In this document: positions 8,849-18,205 of the stretch, piece after piece
Layout: the number at the start of each line of letters is the position of its first letter
Numbering within the stretch: position 1 is the first letter of the stretch
Assembly (NCBI GenBank): GCA_963205295.1
Contig: CAUJIY010000062.1
Coordinates: 1-47,168, forward strand
From: Pseudomonadota bacterium
Lineage (GTDB): Bacteria; Pseudomonadota; Gammaproteobacteria; Steroidobacterales; GCA-2729495
Direction: 5' to 3'
Length of the DNA: 47,168 nucleotides
Made by a program: the position numbers and the translations under genes
The notes under the pieces: generated by a model
Told to the model about the DNA's origin: nothing
What the model saw: only the letters and a program-made list of their open reading frames with translations
Databases searched by the model: none

Positions 8849-11719
8849 ATGAGTCAGGCGCTGGCTGAGATTCCGGAGGCATTGCGCGACGCTGTGGCTG
8901 CGACGCTCGCGGCAGCAGACCCGGCCGGGGTGCTGCCGGCATTCCGGCGCGACCAGTTGCAGCGCACGGCCGCCGGCAGCCCGTACTGCGCCGAGGTGGT
9001 CAGCCGGTATCCAGGGCTACTTGCCCAGCTTCTCGACAGCGGGCGCCTCGACCGGCCGTCGGCGACGGGAGAGATCGCCCGCGAACTGCTGGCCGCCGCC
9101 CCGGTGACGCTGGCCGAGGCGGAGTTCATGCGTGAGCTGCGCCTGATGCGCCATCGGGAACTGCTGCGTGTCGTCTGGCGCGACGTATCCGGCAGCGCAT
9201 CCGTCACCGAGTCGCTGCGCGACCTGTCAGATCTGGCCGACGCGGCGATCGCAGCCGCCTGCGCCTGGGCGGACCGGACGCTCACCGGGCGTCACGGGAC
9301 CCCGCAACTCGCCGATGGCACACCCTGCGGACTTGGCATCCTCGGCATGGGCAAGCTGGGTGGCTACGAGCTCAACTTCTCGTCGGACGTCGACCTGGTG
9401 TTCGTGTTCTCCGAGATCGGCGAGACCAGCGGCCCCCGTCCCGTCAGCAACGAGGAATATTTCCGCGCGCTGGCGCAGAAGCTGGTCAGCCTGCTCAGCC
9501 AGAAGACAGCGGAAGGTTTCGTGTTCCGGGTCGACGTGCGGCTGCGGCCCTTCGGGGCGAGCGGGCCGCTGGCGGTCAGCCTGGCCGGACTCGAGACCTA
9601 TCTCATGCAACACGGCCGCGATTGGGAGCGCTACGCCTACATCAAGGCCAGGGTGGTCAACGCGTGGGCCGATGCGGACTACTTCTACCGCGACGTGGTC
9701 CGGCCGTTCGTGTACCGCCGCTACCTCGACTACGGCGTCTTCGCCTCGCTGCGGGAGATGAAGGCCATGATCGAGGCCGAGGTGCAGCGGCGCGAGTACC
9801 AGGCCAACATCAAGCTCGGGCCGGGCGGCATCCGCGAGGTCGAGTTCATCGTCCAGTCCTTCCAGCTGGTGCGCGGCGGCAGCATCGCCGACCTGCGCGG
9901 TCGCGAAATTCTCCAGGTGCTGCCGGCACTTGCGCGCCACGGCTGCCTGCCGGCCGCCGCCGTGACCGAGCTGACGCAGGCCTATCTCTTCCTCCGGCGC
10001 GTCGAAAACGCTATCCAGGCGCTCCAGGACCAGCAGACGCACACGCTTCCAGCCGATCCGCTCGAACGCCTCCGCGTCGCGTGTGCGCTCGGCTATCCCG
10101 CCTGGGAGCCGCTCGCTGCCGAACTGGAGCGCCAGCGGGCCACGGTCAGCCGCCATTTCCAGGACGTCGTATTCCGCGGCGAAGCGCCGGCGGCACAGGC
10201 CGCCGGCGGCCAACTGCGCGCTGTCTGGCGCGAGGAGGTTGGCGCCGAAGCGGCCGCCGGGCTGCTGGCCGGGGCGGGCTTCGACGACAGCGCGGCCGTG
10301 CTCGAGCGGCTACGCCAGCTGCGTGCGGCCGGAACCCTGCAGCGGCTCGACGAGATCGGCCGCCAGCGGCTCGATGCCCTGGTGCCGGTGGTGCTCGAAC
10401 TCGCCGGCCGCCAGCGCAACCCGGTGCTGGCGGTCCAGGGTGTGGCGCAGGTGATCGAGGCCATCGGCCGGCGTTCCGCCTACTTCGCGCTGCTCAACGA
10501 GAATCCGGCTGCGCGCGAGCGCCTGGTCGGGTTGTGCGCGATGAGCGACTTCCTCGCGGGCCAGGTGGCGGCACATCCGCTGCTGCTCGACGAGCTGCTC
10601 GACCAGCGCCTGTTCAATGCAGCACCGACGCGTGAGGAACTCGCCCAGGACCTGGAGCGGCGGCTGAGCGCCGTCGATCCCGACGACCAGGAGCGTTGCC
10701 TCGAGGCGCTGCGCAACTTCCGCCAGGCCGCGATGTTTCGCATCGCCGTTGCCGATCTCTCCGGGGTGCTGCCGCTGATGAAGGTGAGCGACCGGCTCAC
10801 CGAGACCGCCGAGCTCGTCCTCGCCGCCGCCGCGGCGCAGGCCTGGCGCGAGCTGGCGGCCCGGCACGGGCGCCCGCGCTGCGTGGTAGGCGGCGTGCCC
10901 CGCGATGCCGAGTTCGGCATTGCCGCCTACGGCAAGCTGGGTGGGCTCGAACTCGGCTATGGCTCGGACCTCGACCTGGTGTTCCTGCACGATTCGGCGG
11001 GGGACGAGCAGCAGACCGACGGGGAGAAGCCGCTCGACAACGCGGTGTTCTTCGGCCGCGTCGCCCGCCGCATCATCAACATCGCCACCATGCTCACGCC
11101 GGCCGGCCAGCTCTACGAGGTCGACACCCGGCTGCAGCCCGAGGGGCGCAAGGGTCTGCTGGTGTCGAGCCTCGTCGCGTTTGAGGCCTACCAACGCGAG
11201 GGCGCCTGGACCTGGGAGCACCAGGCCCTGCTGCGCAGTCGCGCGATCGCCGGCAGTCCGGCGATATGCCGGGCGTTCGAAGACATCCGCCGCCGCATCC
11301 TCACCGGCGGCGTGTCCCGGGAGAAGCTGCGTGCCGACGTGCTGGCCATGCGCGAGCGCATGCTCGCCGAGCTGGCGCAGGGCACGCCGGAGTCCTTCCA
11401 CATCAAGCACGATCCGGGCGGCGTCACTGACATCGAATTCATCGTCCAGTACCTGGTCCTGCGCGAGGCCAGACACCACCCGGAACTGGTGCGCTGGTCG
11501 GACAACATCCGCCAGCTGGAAGGGCTCGCCGCCGCCGGCGTGATCCCGGGCGAGACCGCAACCCTGCTCACCGACACCTACCGGGCCTGGCGCCAGCGGT
11601 TGCACCACCTGGCTCTCGCCGGGCAGCCGGGCTTCATGCCGCGGGCGGAGGCCGCCGCAGCGATCGCGGCCGTGCGCGCGGTGTGGACGGCGGTGTTCGC
11701 GGAGCAGGTGGGAGCATAG
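8849..11719 (+). CDS. glnE: Bifunctional glutamine synthetase adenylyltransferase/deadenylylase
   Basis: Cytoplasmic regulator that adds and removes AMP on glutamine synthetase in response to PII and glutamine. 956 residues, close to the E. coli enzyme. Two nucleotidyltransferase domains are visible, each with the family motif: GMGKLGGYELNFSSDVDLVF near 166-185 (deadenylylase half) and AYGKLGGLELGYGSDLDLVF near 692-711 (adenylylase half). Both keep the paired aspartates (S-D-x-D-L). The start ATG at 8849 lacks an obvious ribosome-binding site. The glnE-to-LPS-core order that follows is conserved in pseudomonads, where ilvE normally lies between; ilvE is absent here. Confidence 0.97.
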   Translation: MSQALAEIPEALRDAVAATLAAADPAGVLPAFRRDQLQRTAAGSPYCAEVVSRYPGLLAQLLDSGRLDRPSATGEIARELLAAAPVTLAEAEFMRELRLMRHRELLRVVWRDVSGSASVTESLRDLSDLADAAIAAACAWADRTLTGRHGTPQLADGTPCGLGILGMGKLGGYELNFSSDVDLVFVFSEIGETSGPRPVSNEEYFRALAQKLVSLLSQKTAEGFVFRVDVRLRPFGASGPLAVSLAGLETYLMQHGRDWERYAYIKARVVNAWADADYFYRDVVRPFVYRRYLDYGVFASLREMKAMIEAEVQRREYQANIKLGPGGIREVEFIVQSFQLVRGGSIADLRGREILQVLPALARHGCLPAAAVTELTQAYLFLRRVENAIQALQDQQTHTLPADPLERLRVACALGYPAWEPLAAELERQRATVSRHFQDVVFRGEAPAAQAAGGQLRAVWREEVGAEAAAGLLAGAGFDDSAAVLERLRQLRAAGTLQRLDEIGRQRLDALVPVVLELAGRQRNPVLAVQGVAQVIEAIGRRSAYFALLNENPAARERLVGLCAMSDFLAGQVAAHPLLLDELLDQRLFNAAPTREELAQDLERRLSAVDPDDQERCLEALRNFRQAAMFRIAVADLSGVLPLMKVSDRLTETAELVLAAAAAQAWRELAARHGRPRCVVGGVPRDAEFGIAAYGKLGGLELGYGSDLDLVFLHDSAGDEQQTDGEKPLDNAVFFGRVARRIINIATMLTPAGQLYEVDTRLQPEGRKGLLVSSLVAFEAYQREGAWTWEHQALLRSRAIAGSPAICRAFEDIRRRILTGGVSREKLRADVLAMRERMLAELAQGTPESFHIKHDPGGVTDIEFIVQYLVLREARHHPELVRWSDNIRQLEGLAAAGVIPGETATLLTDTYRAWRQRLHHLALAGQPGFMPRAEAAAAIAAVRAVWTAVFAEQVGA

Positions 11720-11787
11720 CGGCCAGCGCTGCCGCACCATTCGCCCGTATAATTCCGCGCCATCGCTGCCTCTGCCGGAGTTCCGCC

Positions 11788-11994
11788 GTGCCCAAGCTGG
11801 CTACCCGCAACGAATCCCTGATCCAGCCGAACGCCGAGCACCTCTACGACGTCACCCGCGCTGACCTGCCCCTGTCCTGCCCGATGCCCGGCATGTACCT
11901 GTGGAACTCGCATCCGCGGGTCTACCTGCCGATCGAAGCGACCGGTACGGCCCGGTGTCCCTACTGCAGTGCGATCTACAAGCTGGTGCGTTGA
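11788..11994 (+). CDS. CHCC zinc-finger domain protein
   Basis: 68-residue protein. GTG start at 11788 with GGAG 7 nt upstream; the longer open frame upstream overlaps glnE and is not family sequence. Cys, His and the C-terminal CPYC pair (LSCPMP, NSHPRVYLP, ARCPYCSAIYKLV) form the C-H-C-C zinc site of the zf-CHCC family, related to the NDUFS6 accessory protein of complex I. Such short proteins often sit next to LPS-core genes in gammaproteobacteria; their exact role is not established. Its TGA overlaps the TTG start of the next gene. Confidence 0.85.
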   Translation: MPKLATRNESLIQPNAEHLYDVTRADLPLSCPMPGMYLWNSHPRVYLPIEATGTARCPYCSAIYKLVR

Positions 11995-13031
11995 CCCTCG
12001 TCGCGCACATCAACCTCGCGCGCGGCTTTCGCGGCGGTGAGCGGCAGACGGAACTCCTGGTACGCGGGCTGGCCACCCGGGGGTGGCGGCAGCGGGCCGT
12101 GGTGCGCCGGGACGAGCCGCTCGCGGCGCGGCTCGCCGACGTGCCGGATCTCGACGTCGTTGCGGTGGCAGGCGGCGTCCTGCAGTCGTGGCGGGCCTTG
12201 CGCGGCGCGGGCCTGATCCACGTCCACGAAGCACGCGCGCTGCGGGCCGCCTGGCTCCAGGCGCTCACCAGCGGCGTGCCTTACCTCGTTACGCGTCGCG
12301 TCCAGCAGGGGCCGTCGCACCACGTGCTCAACCGCCTCATGTATCGCCGCGCCGCAGGCGTCGTTGTGCTGTCGCAGGCGATCGGTGCCTCGCTGCACGC
12401 GCTGGATCCGGGGCTGTCCTGGCAGGTCATCCCGAGTGCCCATGCCGAAATGCAGGCCGATCCGGCGCGCAGCGTGGCGCTGCGGGCACGCTTCGGGGCC
12501 ACGCTGCTGGTCGGGCATGTCGGTGCCCTGGTCGATGCGCACAAGGGCCAGCGGCAGATCGTCGCCGTCGCGCGGGAACTGGTACGGACAGCGCCCGACG
12601 TCGGCTTCGTGCTGGTCGGTTCCGGCCGCGACGAGGCCATGCTGCGCGAGACCGCCGCCGGGCTGCCCAACCTGCACTTTGCCGGGGAGGTGAGCGAGGT
12701 CGGCGACTATCTGGCCGCCTTCGACGTCTTTCTCTATCCTTCCCGTCACGAGGGGCTCGGATCGGTGCTGCTCGACGCCATGGCATTCGGGCTGCCGGTC
12801 GTCGCCACCCGTGTCGGCGGCATCCCGGAGGTCGTACCGGACGGCGAGGCGGGTTTTCTGTGTGCGGTCGACGACATCGCTGCACTGGCAGGCTCGATCA
12901 TGGCCCTGCGGGCCGACCCCGGCCTGCGCGGGCGCATCGGTGCTGCCAACCGTGAACGCGCGGCACATTACGCACCCCAGGCCATGACACAACGTTACAT
13001 CGACCTCTACCGGGAACTGGTCCCGGCGTGA
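11991..13031 (+). CDS. Family 4 (GT-B) glycosyltransferase, probably LPS core
   Basis: Transfers a sugar from a nucleotide donor, probably to lipid A-core at the inner-membrane face. 346 residues from TTG 11991, which overlaps the previous stop (TTGA) and gives LTLVAHINLARGFRGGERQT, a normal GT4 start; the longer frame upstream overlaps the zinc-finger gene. The glycine-rich acceptor loop (ARGFRGGERQTELL) is near the N-terminus. The C-terminal donor motif RHEGLGSVLLDAMAFGLPVV has the E-x7-E-type arrangement altered to E...D, followed by GGIPEVV. Acceptor and sugar cannot be told from sequence. It leads into hldD 16 bp downstream. Confidence 0.88.
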   Translation: MTLVAHINLARGFRGGERQTELLVRGLATRGWRQRAVVRRDEPLAARLADVPDLDVVAVAGGVLQSWRALRGAGLIHVHEARALRAAWLQALTSGVPYLVTRRVQQGPSHHVLNRLMYRRAAGVVVLSQAIGASLHALDPGLSWQVIPSAHAEMQADPARSVALRARFGATLLVGHVGALVDAHKGQRQIVAVARELVRTAPDVGFVLVGSGRDEAMLRETAAGLPNLHFAGEVSEVGDYLAAFDVFLYPSRHEGLGSVLLDAMAFGLPVVATRVGGIPEVVPDGEAGFLCAVDDIAALAGSIMALRADPGLRGRIGAANRERAAHYAPQAMTQRYIDLYRELVPA

Positions 13032-13047
13032 CCACGGCAGGCAGAGC

Positions 13048-14001
13048 ATGATCATCGTCACCGGCGGGGCCGGCTTCATCGGTTCGAACATCGTGCAGCG
13101 GCTGAACAGCGCCGGCATCACCGACATCATGGTGGTCGACGACCTCAGGGACGGGCACAAGGCCCTGAACCTTGCCAGCTGCCAGATCGCCGATTACATG
13201 GACTACGAGGATTTCCTGCGGCGGATCGTGGCCCGCAAGGACGTCGCCGCGAAGATTCTCGGCGTGCTGCACCAGGGTGCCTGCACCGTCACCACGGAGT
13301 GGGACGGCCGGTTGATGATGCGCCTGAACTACGAGTTCTCGAAGCACCTGCTGCATTACTGCCTCGAGCGCCGCATCCCGCTGGTCTATGCCTCCTCCGC
13401 ATCGGTGTACGGGGCGGGGCGCGAGTTTCGCGTGGCGCCGGAGTGCGAGCGCCCGATCAACGTCTACGCCTGGTCGAAGCTCGCCTTCGACCAGCACGTG
13501 CGCCGGGTGACCGGCACGGCCGGCACGCAGGTGGTCGGCCTGCGCTACTTCAACGTCTACGGCCCGGGCGAAGCTCACAAGGGTCCGATGGCGAGCGTCG
13601 TGTGGCACTTCCACCAGCAGCTGCGCCAGGGCGACGAGGTGCGCCTGTTCGACGGCAGCGGCGGCTACGGTCCAGGCGAGCAGCTGCGCGATTTCATCCA
13701 CGTCGACGACGTGGCCAGCGCCAACCTCTGGTTCCTCGAGCACGGCGGCCGGCGCGGCATCTTCAACCTCGGCACCGGCCGCGCGCGCAGCTTCAACGAC
13801 GTCGCCCGCGCCGTCATCGCCTGGCATGGCCGTGGCAGCATCCGCTACATTCCGTTCCCGGCTGCCCTCGCCGGGAGCTACCAGAGCTTCACGCAGGCGG
13901 ATCTGGCCACGCTGCGCCTGGCCGGATACCACGACGGGTTCGTCGACATCGAGGCGGGCGTGCGTAGCTACCTCGACGTGCTCGCGACCCAGGGCCTCTG
14001 A
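13048..14001 (+). CDS. hldD: ADP-L-glycero-D-manno-heptose 6-epimerase
   Basis: Converts ADP-D-glycero- to ADP-L-glycero-D-manno-heptose, the last step of heptose precursor synthesis for LPS inner core. 317 residues, matching the family length. N-terminal NADP-binding GGAGFIGSN (6-14), the SDR catalytic Tyr-Lys pair in NVYAWSKLAFD (Y140, K144), the substrate region RYFNVYGPGEAHKGPMASV, and FIHVDDVA near 230. The start is well set by MIIVTGGAGFIG. It stands between a glycosyltransferase and heptosyltransferase waaF, its metabolic consumer. Confidence 0.97.
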   Translation: MIIVTGGAGFIGSNIVQRLNSAGITDIMVVDDLRDGHKALNLASCQIADYMDYEDFLRRIVARKDVAAKILGVLHQGACTVTTEWDGRLMMRLNYEFSKHLLHYCLERRIPLVYASSASVYGAGREFRVAPECERPINVYAWSKLAFDQHVRRVTGTAGTQVVGLRYFNVYGPGEAHKGPMASVVWHFHQQLRQGDEVRLFDGSGGYGPGEQLRDFIHVDDVASANLWFLEHGGRRGIFNLGTGRARSFNDVARAVIAWHGRGSIRYIPFPAALAGSYQSFTQADLATLRLAGYHDGFVDIEAGVRSYLDVLATQGL

Positions 14002-14021
14002 ACGGCCTGACCGGCACCGCA

Positions 14022-15056
14022 ATGGGCGCGGGCAGCAGGGTGCTGGTCGTTGGTCCGGCCTGGGTCGGCGACATGGTCATGGCGCAGTCGCTGTTCCGGC
14101 TGCTGCACGAGCGTGAGCCGGGTATCACGCTCGATGTCGTCGGTCCGCCGTGGTCGCTGCCGCTGGTGGCGCGAATGCCCGAGGTGCGCCGCGGGATCGC
14201 GCTGGCCGTCGGACACGGCGAACTCGGCCTGGCGGCCCGCTGGCGCCTCGGGCGCGGGTTGCGGGCGGAGGGCTACGAGCGGGCCATCGTGCTGCCGCGC
14301 TCCTTCAAGGCCGCGCTGGTGCCGGTGCTGGCGCGCATCCCGGTGCGCACCGGCTATCGCACGGAGCTGCGCGGGCTCGTGCTCAACGATGCCCGCGAAC
14401 TCGACCGCGGGCGGCTGGACCAGACCGTCAAGCGCCTGCTCGCACTCGGCCTGCCGCCTGGCGCGCCGCTGCCCGAGCCGCCACCGCCTCGCCTGAGCAT
14501 CGATCTCGCCAACCGCAGTGCACTGCTCGCGCGCCACAGTCTCGGCGCCGGCCCGGCCGTGGCGCTCATGCCCGGGGCGGCCTATGGGCCGGCCAAGCAG
14601 TGGCCCCTGGCGTACTTCGGGGAACTGGCCCGCGACCTCGGCGCCCGCGGGACGCAGTGCTGGGTGCTCGGGTCGGCCGGCGAGTACGCGCTCGGCGAGG
14701 AGATCGCGCGCCTTGGCGGCGCGGGGGTGCACAACCTCTGCGGCCAGACGCGCCTGGAGGACACCGTCGACCTGCTGGCGGGGGTGCAGGCCGCCATCAC
14801 CAACGATTCCGGCCTGATGCACGTGGCGGCCGCTGCCGGTACCCATGTCGTAGCGCTCTACGGCTCGAGTTCGCCGGCCTTCACGCCGCCGCTCACGGCG
14901 CGGCGCACGATCCACTACCTGGCGCTCGAGTGCAGTCCGTGCTTCGCGCGGGAGTGCCCGCTCGGCCACCTGCGCTGCCTGCGCGGGATCACCCCTGCGC
15001 AGGTGCTGGCGGGGCCGGCGTTTGGCGCGTCGGATGGGGTGGGGGATCGCGGCTGA
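14022..15056 (+). CDS. waaF: LPS heptosyltransferase II
   Basis: GT9-family enzyme that adds the second heptose to the inner core of LPS at the cytoplasmic face of the inner membrane. 344 residues. Starts with VLVVGPAWVGDMVMAQSLF, the waaF-type acceptor loop with its aspartate. The C-terminal ADP-heptose domain shows ALMPGAAYGPAKQWP and TNDSGLMHVAAA, followed by ALYGSSSPAFTPP. The ATG at 14022 lies 20 bp after hldD. No waaC or waaG follows; the block ends in a pair of inverted repeats. Confidence 0.95.
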   Translation: MGAGSRVLVVGPAWVGDMVMAQSLFRLLHEREPGITLDVVGPPWSLPLVARMPEVRRGIALAVGHGELGLAARWRLGRGLRAEGYERAIVLPRSFKAALVPVLARIPVRTGYRTELRGLVLNDARELDRGRLDQTVKRLLALGLPPGAPLPEPPPPRLSIDLANRSALLARHSLGAGPAVALMPGAAYGPAKQWPLAYFGELARDLGARGTQCWVLGSAGEYALGEEIARLGGAGVHNLCGQTRLEDTVDLLAGVQAAITNDSGLMHVAAAAGTHVVALYGSSSPAFTPPLTARRTIHYLALECSPCFARECPLGHLRCLRGITPAQVLAGPAFGASDGVGDRG

Positions 15057-15071
15057 AGCTGTCCGCGCGGG

Positions 15072-15140
15072 TTGGGTCGGGGCCTGCGCCCCTCCCACGG
15101 GCACAACCTCTCCTGTAGGAGCGACGCAAATCGCGACCCC
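15072..15140. repeat. Inverted pair of REP-like elements
   Basis: GTCGGGGCCTGCGCCCCTC (about 15076-15094) and CTGTAGGAGCGACGCAAATC (about 15113-15132, running into GCGACCCC) are two copies of a GTAGGAGnGnCGCAAnnCnCGAC-type palindrome in opposite orientation. The same element occurs three times at 47072-47168. Such elements are common between genes in Xanthomonadales and related gammaproteobacteria. Confidence 0.8.
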
Positions 15141-15145
15141 TTGCC

Positions 15146-16066
15146 CTAGTGAATACGCCGCTGCGGCATGACGCTGGCGATGACGAACAGCAGTCCAAGC
15201 GCTCCGAGCAGCGCCAGCATGGTGCCTGGGTAGTCCCAGGGCCGCAGCCACACTTCCTCGTACCAGCCGTATTTCGGAAATATCTCCCCGAACGGTATCC
15301 ACAGGATGGCCTTGGTCGGGATCGCGTAGCGGATTGCCGCCATCACGCGCGTGTAGCGCACGAGGCGGGTGGCGAGGTACAGGCCCCAGACGGCGAGCGC
15401 GATGGCCACCACGTAGCCGGCGGTGCTGCCATAGCCGAGATAACGCGGATCGGCGAGGAACAGCGAAGCGCCGTAGCAGAACCAGGTCACGTACACCGTC
15501 TCGGCGAAGGTGATGCGGCAGAAATTGCGGCCCTGGCCGGAGCCCTGGCCGCCGAGGCCGAGGTGCAGGCGGCGCTGCAGCCAGAGAAAGGCGTTGCAGC
15601 GCGTGTCGCGGTTCAGCGCGAAGAACAGCAGCGTCACCACGCAGATGCCGAAGGAACCCTGGATGAAGAGCAGGTTGCTCGGCCAGCGGGTGCCCGCGGC
15701 GAGTTCGGGCATCGGCAGCCCGAGCGAAATCTCGTTGAAACGGAAAGCGTAGGCCGCCCACCCGGTCCAGAGCAGCAGCCCGCTCGCGAAGCCGATCAGC
15801 GTGCCGGCGACCTCCGTGTTGCGCCGGATGCCATGGACGAGGAGCAGCAGTGCGGCGATACCGATCGGCAGGTAGACGAGGGCCGGCGCCGTCGTCCGTG
15901 CGGCCTCGCGGGCCAGCATGGACAACGCGTGGGTGAGCGGCAGCGCGAGGAATACCGCAGCGAGCGCCAGGATCCCGACCAGTGGCGGGCGATACAGCCG
16001 GCTCGTGAGCGGCCCACCGGCCGCGGGCGGGGCGTTCCCGGGCGGTGCCGGGGCGGTGGCATTCAC
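15146..16066 (-). CDS. Polytopic membrane protein, unknown family
   Basis: 306 residues from a GTG at 16066, which has GAGGAG about 10 nt upstream and fits the start of protein-like sequence; the open frame continues upstream with low-complexity, non-family residues. About eight hydrophobic segments are visible, with a conserved-looking soluble C-terminal stretch (PKYGWYEEVWLRPWDYPG) before the last span. No family recognised. It lies between the LPS-core genes and an acyltransferase of lipid A type, on the same strand as the latter and 109 bp behind it, so an envelope role is plausible but unproven. Confidence 0.75.
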   Translation of the reverse strand: MNATAPAPPGNAPPAAGGPLTSRLYRPPLVGILALAAVFLALPLTHALSMLAREAARTTAPALVYLPIGIAALLLLVHGIRRNTEVAGTLIGFASGLLLWTGWAAYAFRFNEISLGLPMPELAAGTRWPSNLLFIQGSFGICVVTLLFFALNRDTRCNAFLWLQRRLHLGLGGQGSGQGRNFCRITFAETVYVTWFCYGASLFLADPRYLGYGSTAGYVVAIALAVWGLYLATRLVRYTRVMAAIRYAIPTKAILWIPFGEIFPKYGWYEEVWLRPWDYPGTMLALLGALGLLFVIASVMPQRRIH

Positions 16067-16175
16067 GTGGGCGTCACTCCTCAGCGCAGTCGGGCGATGA
16101 TAGGGCTGCAATCGCCGACGAGAAAGGGCCGGGACCGCCACCACGCGGCAGCATTGCTGCAGCTGGTTCGTGCCG

Positions 16176-17114
16176 TCAGCGGCTGGCGTAAGGGTCGGGG
16201 TAGCCCTGAGGCCGGCCCTTAAAACGGCGGTGGATCCAGTAGTACTCGTGCGGCGCCTCGCGGATCCAGCGCTCGATGATGGCGTTGACACGCAGGGCAT
16301 CGGCCGTCGGGTCACCCGTCGGAAAGTCCTCGAGCGGCGGCTCGAAGCGCAGGCGATAACCGCTGCCGTCGGGCAGGCGGTGCGCCACCAGCGGCACGAC
16401 CGGGGCGCCGGCGATGCGCGCGATGTGCGTGAGTGCCGCGTTGGTCATCGCCGGTTCGCCACAGAACGGCACCAGTACGCTGTACTGGCGCCGGTAGCTC
16501 TGGTCGGCCGCATACCACACGGAGGTACCGCGGGTGAGGCTGCGGATCATCGCCCGCATGCTCTCCTTCGGGATCAGCGTCGGCGTGATGTGGGTGCGGG
16601 CCCGGCGCAGGATCGCATCGACCATGGGGTTGCGGTTGGCGCGATACAGGCCGGCGATCTGCGGGCGCGTGAGCCGTACGGCACGCGCGGCGAACTCCAC
16701 GGGGGCGAAATGCGCGCTGAGTACGATGGCACCCTTGCCGTCACGCGTGGCCGCATCGAAGTGCTCCAGACCCTCGACCTGCACCAGGCGGCGCACCATC
16801 GCGGCGCTCGCCCACCAGGTCAGCCCGACCTCGATGAGCTGCATGCCGAGCGAGGCGAAGTGCTGGCGCAGCAGCCGGGCACGGCCCGGGGCATCGAGGT
16901 CGGGGAAGCACAGGCGCAGGTTGGTCGCTGCCACGGCACGCCGGCCGGGCATGACGAACCAGGCGAGCCTGCCGAGTCCACGGCCGGCGAGGCGCTGCAG
17001 GGGCCATGGCAGCAGCACCAGCAGCCGCAGCACCACCAGACCGATCCACAGGGGCCAGTAGCGCGGCTGCCAGAAGCGCAGCAGAGAATCGGTGGTGGGG
17101 GAGGCGGCGTTCAT
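16176..17114 (-). CDS. LpxL/HtrB-type lipid A biosynthesis acyltransferase
   Basis: Membrane-anchored lysophospholipid-acyltransferase-fold protein, probably adding a secondary acyl chain to lipid A. 312 residues from the ATG at 17114 (E. coli LpxL is 306); an in-frame ATG at 17129 would add five residues and neither start has a clear ribosome-binding site. An N-terminal hydrophobic helix (about 21-40) follows WQPRYWPLWIG, as in LpxL. The catalytic HX4E is in SAHFAPVEF (H135, E140). Further family sequence: ADQSYRR and a C-terminal EYYWIHRRFKGRP. It could be LpxL, LpxM or LpxP by sequence. Divergent from htpX. Confidence 0.9.
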   Translation of the reverse strand: MNAASPTTDSLLRFWQPRYWPLWIGLVVLRLLVLLPWPLQRLAGRGLGRLAWFVMPGRRAVAATNLRLCFPDLDAPGRARLLRQHFASLGMQLIEVGLTWWASAAMVRRLVQVEGLEHFDAATRDGKGAIVLSAHFAPVEFAARAVRLTRPQIAGLYRANRNPMVDAILRRARTHITPTLIPKESMRAMIRSLTRGTSVWYAADQSYRRQYSVLVPFCGEPAMTNAALTHIARIAGAPVVPLVAHRLPDGSGYRLRFEPPLEDFPTGDPTADALRVNAIIERWIREAPHEYYWIHRRFKGRPQGYPDPYASR

Positions 17115-17244
17115 GCGGCGAGGCATCATGCTAGGTGGCCGGTCGCCGTTGCGGAAGGGGTGGCGCTGCGCCTGAAGGGCATCTCCGGGGCGACCGGTCA
17201 GGCCGCAAGCGGCGGGTGCGCCCGGCCGCGGCTGGCCGGCGGGA

Positions 17245-17271
17245 CTTGAAAACGGCACGCCGACCCCGACT
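17245..17271 (+). promoter_or_regulatory. Heat-shock (sigma-32) type promoter for htpX
   Basis: CTTGAA (17245-17250), a 13-bp spacer, then CCCCGACT (17264-17271), close to the sigma-32 pattern CTTGAA-N13-15-CCCCATnT. It lies 34 bp before the htpX start. htpX is a heat- and envelope-stress gene in E. coli, so the match is sensible; the -10 deviates at two places. Confidence 0.5.
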
Positions 17272-17304
17272 AAGATAGGTGCCCCTGTACTGCCGAGGTG
17301 TCGT

Positions 17305-18183
17305 GTGAAAAGGATCTTCCTGCTGCTCGTGACCAACATCGCCGTGCTGGCCGTCCTGTCCGTGGTGGCACGGCTGCTCGGCGTCGACCGCGTGCTCGAC
17401 CAGCAGGGTGGCATCGACTTCCAGGCGCTGCTTGTCTTCTGCGCGGTGTTCGGTTTCGGCGGTGCGCTGATCTCGCTCGCGATGTCGAAGTGGATCGCCA
17501 AACGCAGCACCGGCGCCCGCGTGATCACCCAGCCGGCGAATGCCACCGAGACCTGGCTCTACAGCACCGTGCAGCGCCAGGCGCAGCAGGCCGGCATCGG
17601 CATGCCCGAGGTGGCGATCTACGACTCGCCGGACATGAACGCCTTCGCCACCGGCGCCCGGCGTGACAGCGCGCTGGTCGCCGTCAGTACCGGGCTGCTG
17701 CAGCGCATGGACCGACGCGAGGTCGAGGCCGTGCTTGGCCACGAGATTTCCCACGTCGCCAACGGCGACATGGTGACCCTCACCCTGATCCAGGGCGTGG
17801 TCAACACCTTCGTGCTGTTCCTGTCGCGGGTCATCGGCTACGTCGTGGATCGTGCGGTGTTCCGCTCCGAGCGTGACCACGGGCCGGGCTTTTTCATCAC
17901 CAGCCTGGTGGCCCAGCTCGTGCTCGGCGTGCTCGCCAGCATGATCGTCGCCTGGTTCTCGCGCCAGCGCGAATTCCGGGCCGATGCCGGCGGTGCCGGT
18001 CTCGCCGGGCGCGAGGGCATGATTGCGGCCCTCGAGTGCCTGAAGACCGCGCACGAGCCGCCGGCGCTGCCCGATTCCATGAAGGCCTTCGGCATCTCGG
18101 GCGGTGGCGTCGCGCGCCTGTTCGCGACACATCCGCCGCTCGACGAGCGCATCGCGGCGCTGCGCAACCCGCACGCGGGCTGA
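17305..18183 (+). CDS. htpX: Membrane zinc protease HtpX
   Basis: M48 metalloprotease of the inner membrane that degrades misfolded membrane proteins. 292 residues, the E. coli length. Two N-terminal spans (about 4-24 and 40-60), the zinc motif HEISH at 146-150 ([11 protein letters not shown]), two further spans around 155-215, and the third zinc ligand Glu in [13 protein letters not shown] start at 17305 with GAGG upstream gives the canonical [12 protein letters not shown]-terminus. Preceded by a heat-shock-like promoter. Confidence 0.97.
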   Translation: MKRIFLLLVTNIAVLAVLSVVARLLGVDRVLDQQGGIDFQALLVFCAVFGFGGALISLAMSKWIAKRSTGARVITQPANATETWLYSTVQRQAQQAGIGMPEVAIYDSPDMNAFATGARRDSALVAVSTGLLQRMDRREVEAVLGHEISHVANGDMVTLTLIQGVVNTFVLFLSRVIGYVVDRAVFRSERDHGPGFFITSLVAQLVLGVLASMIVAWFSRQREFRADAGGAGLAGREGMIAALECLKTAHEPPALPDSMKAFGISGGGVARLFATHPPLDERIAALRNPHAG

Positions 18184-18205
18184 GCAGCACCCCGCAGCGG
18201 GCGGC

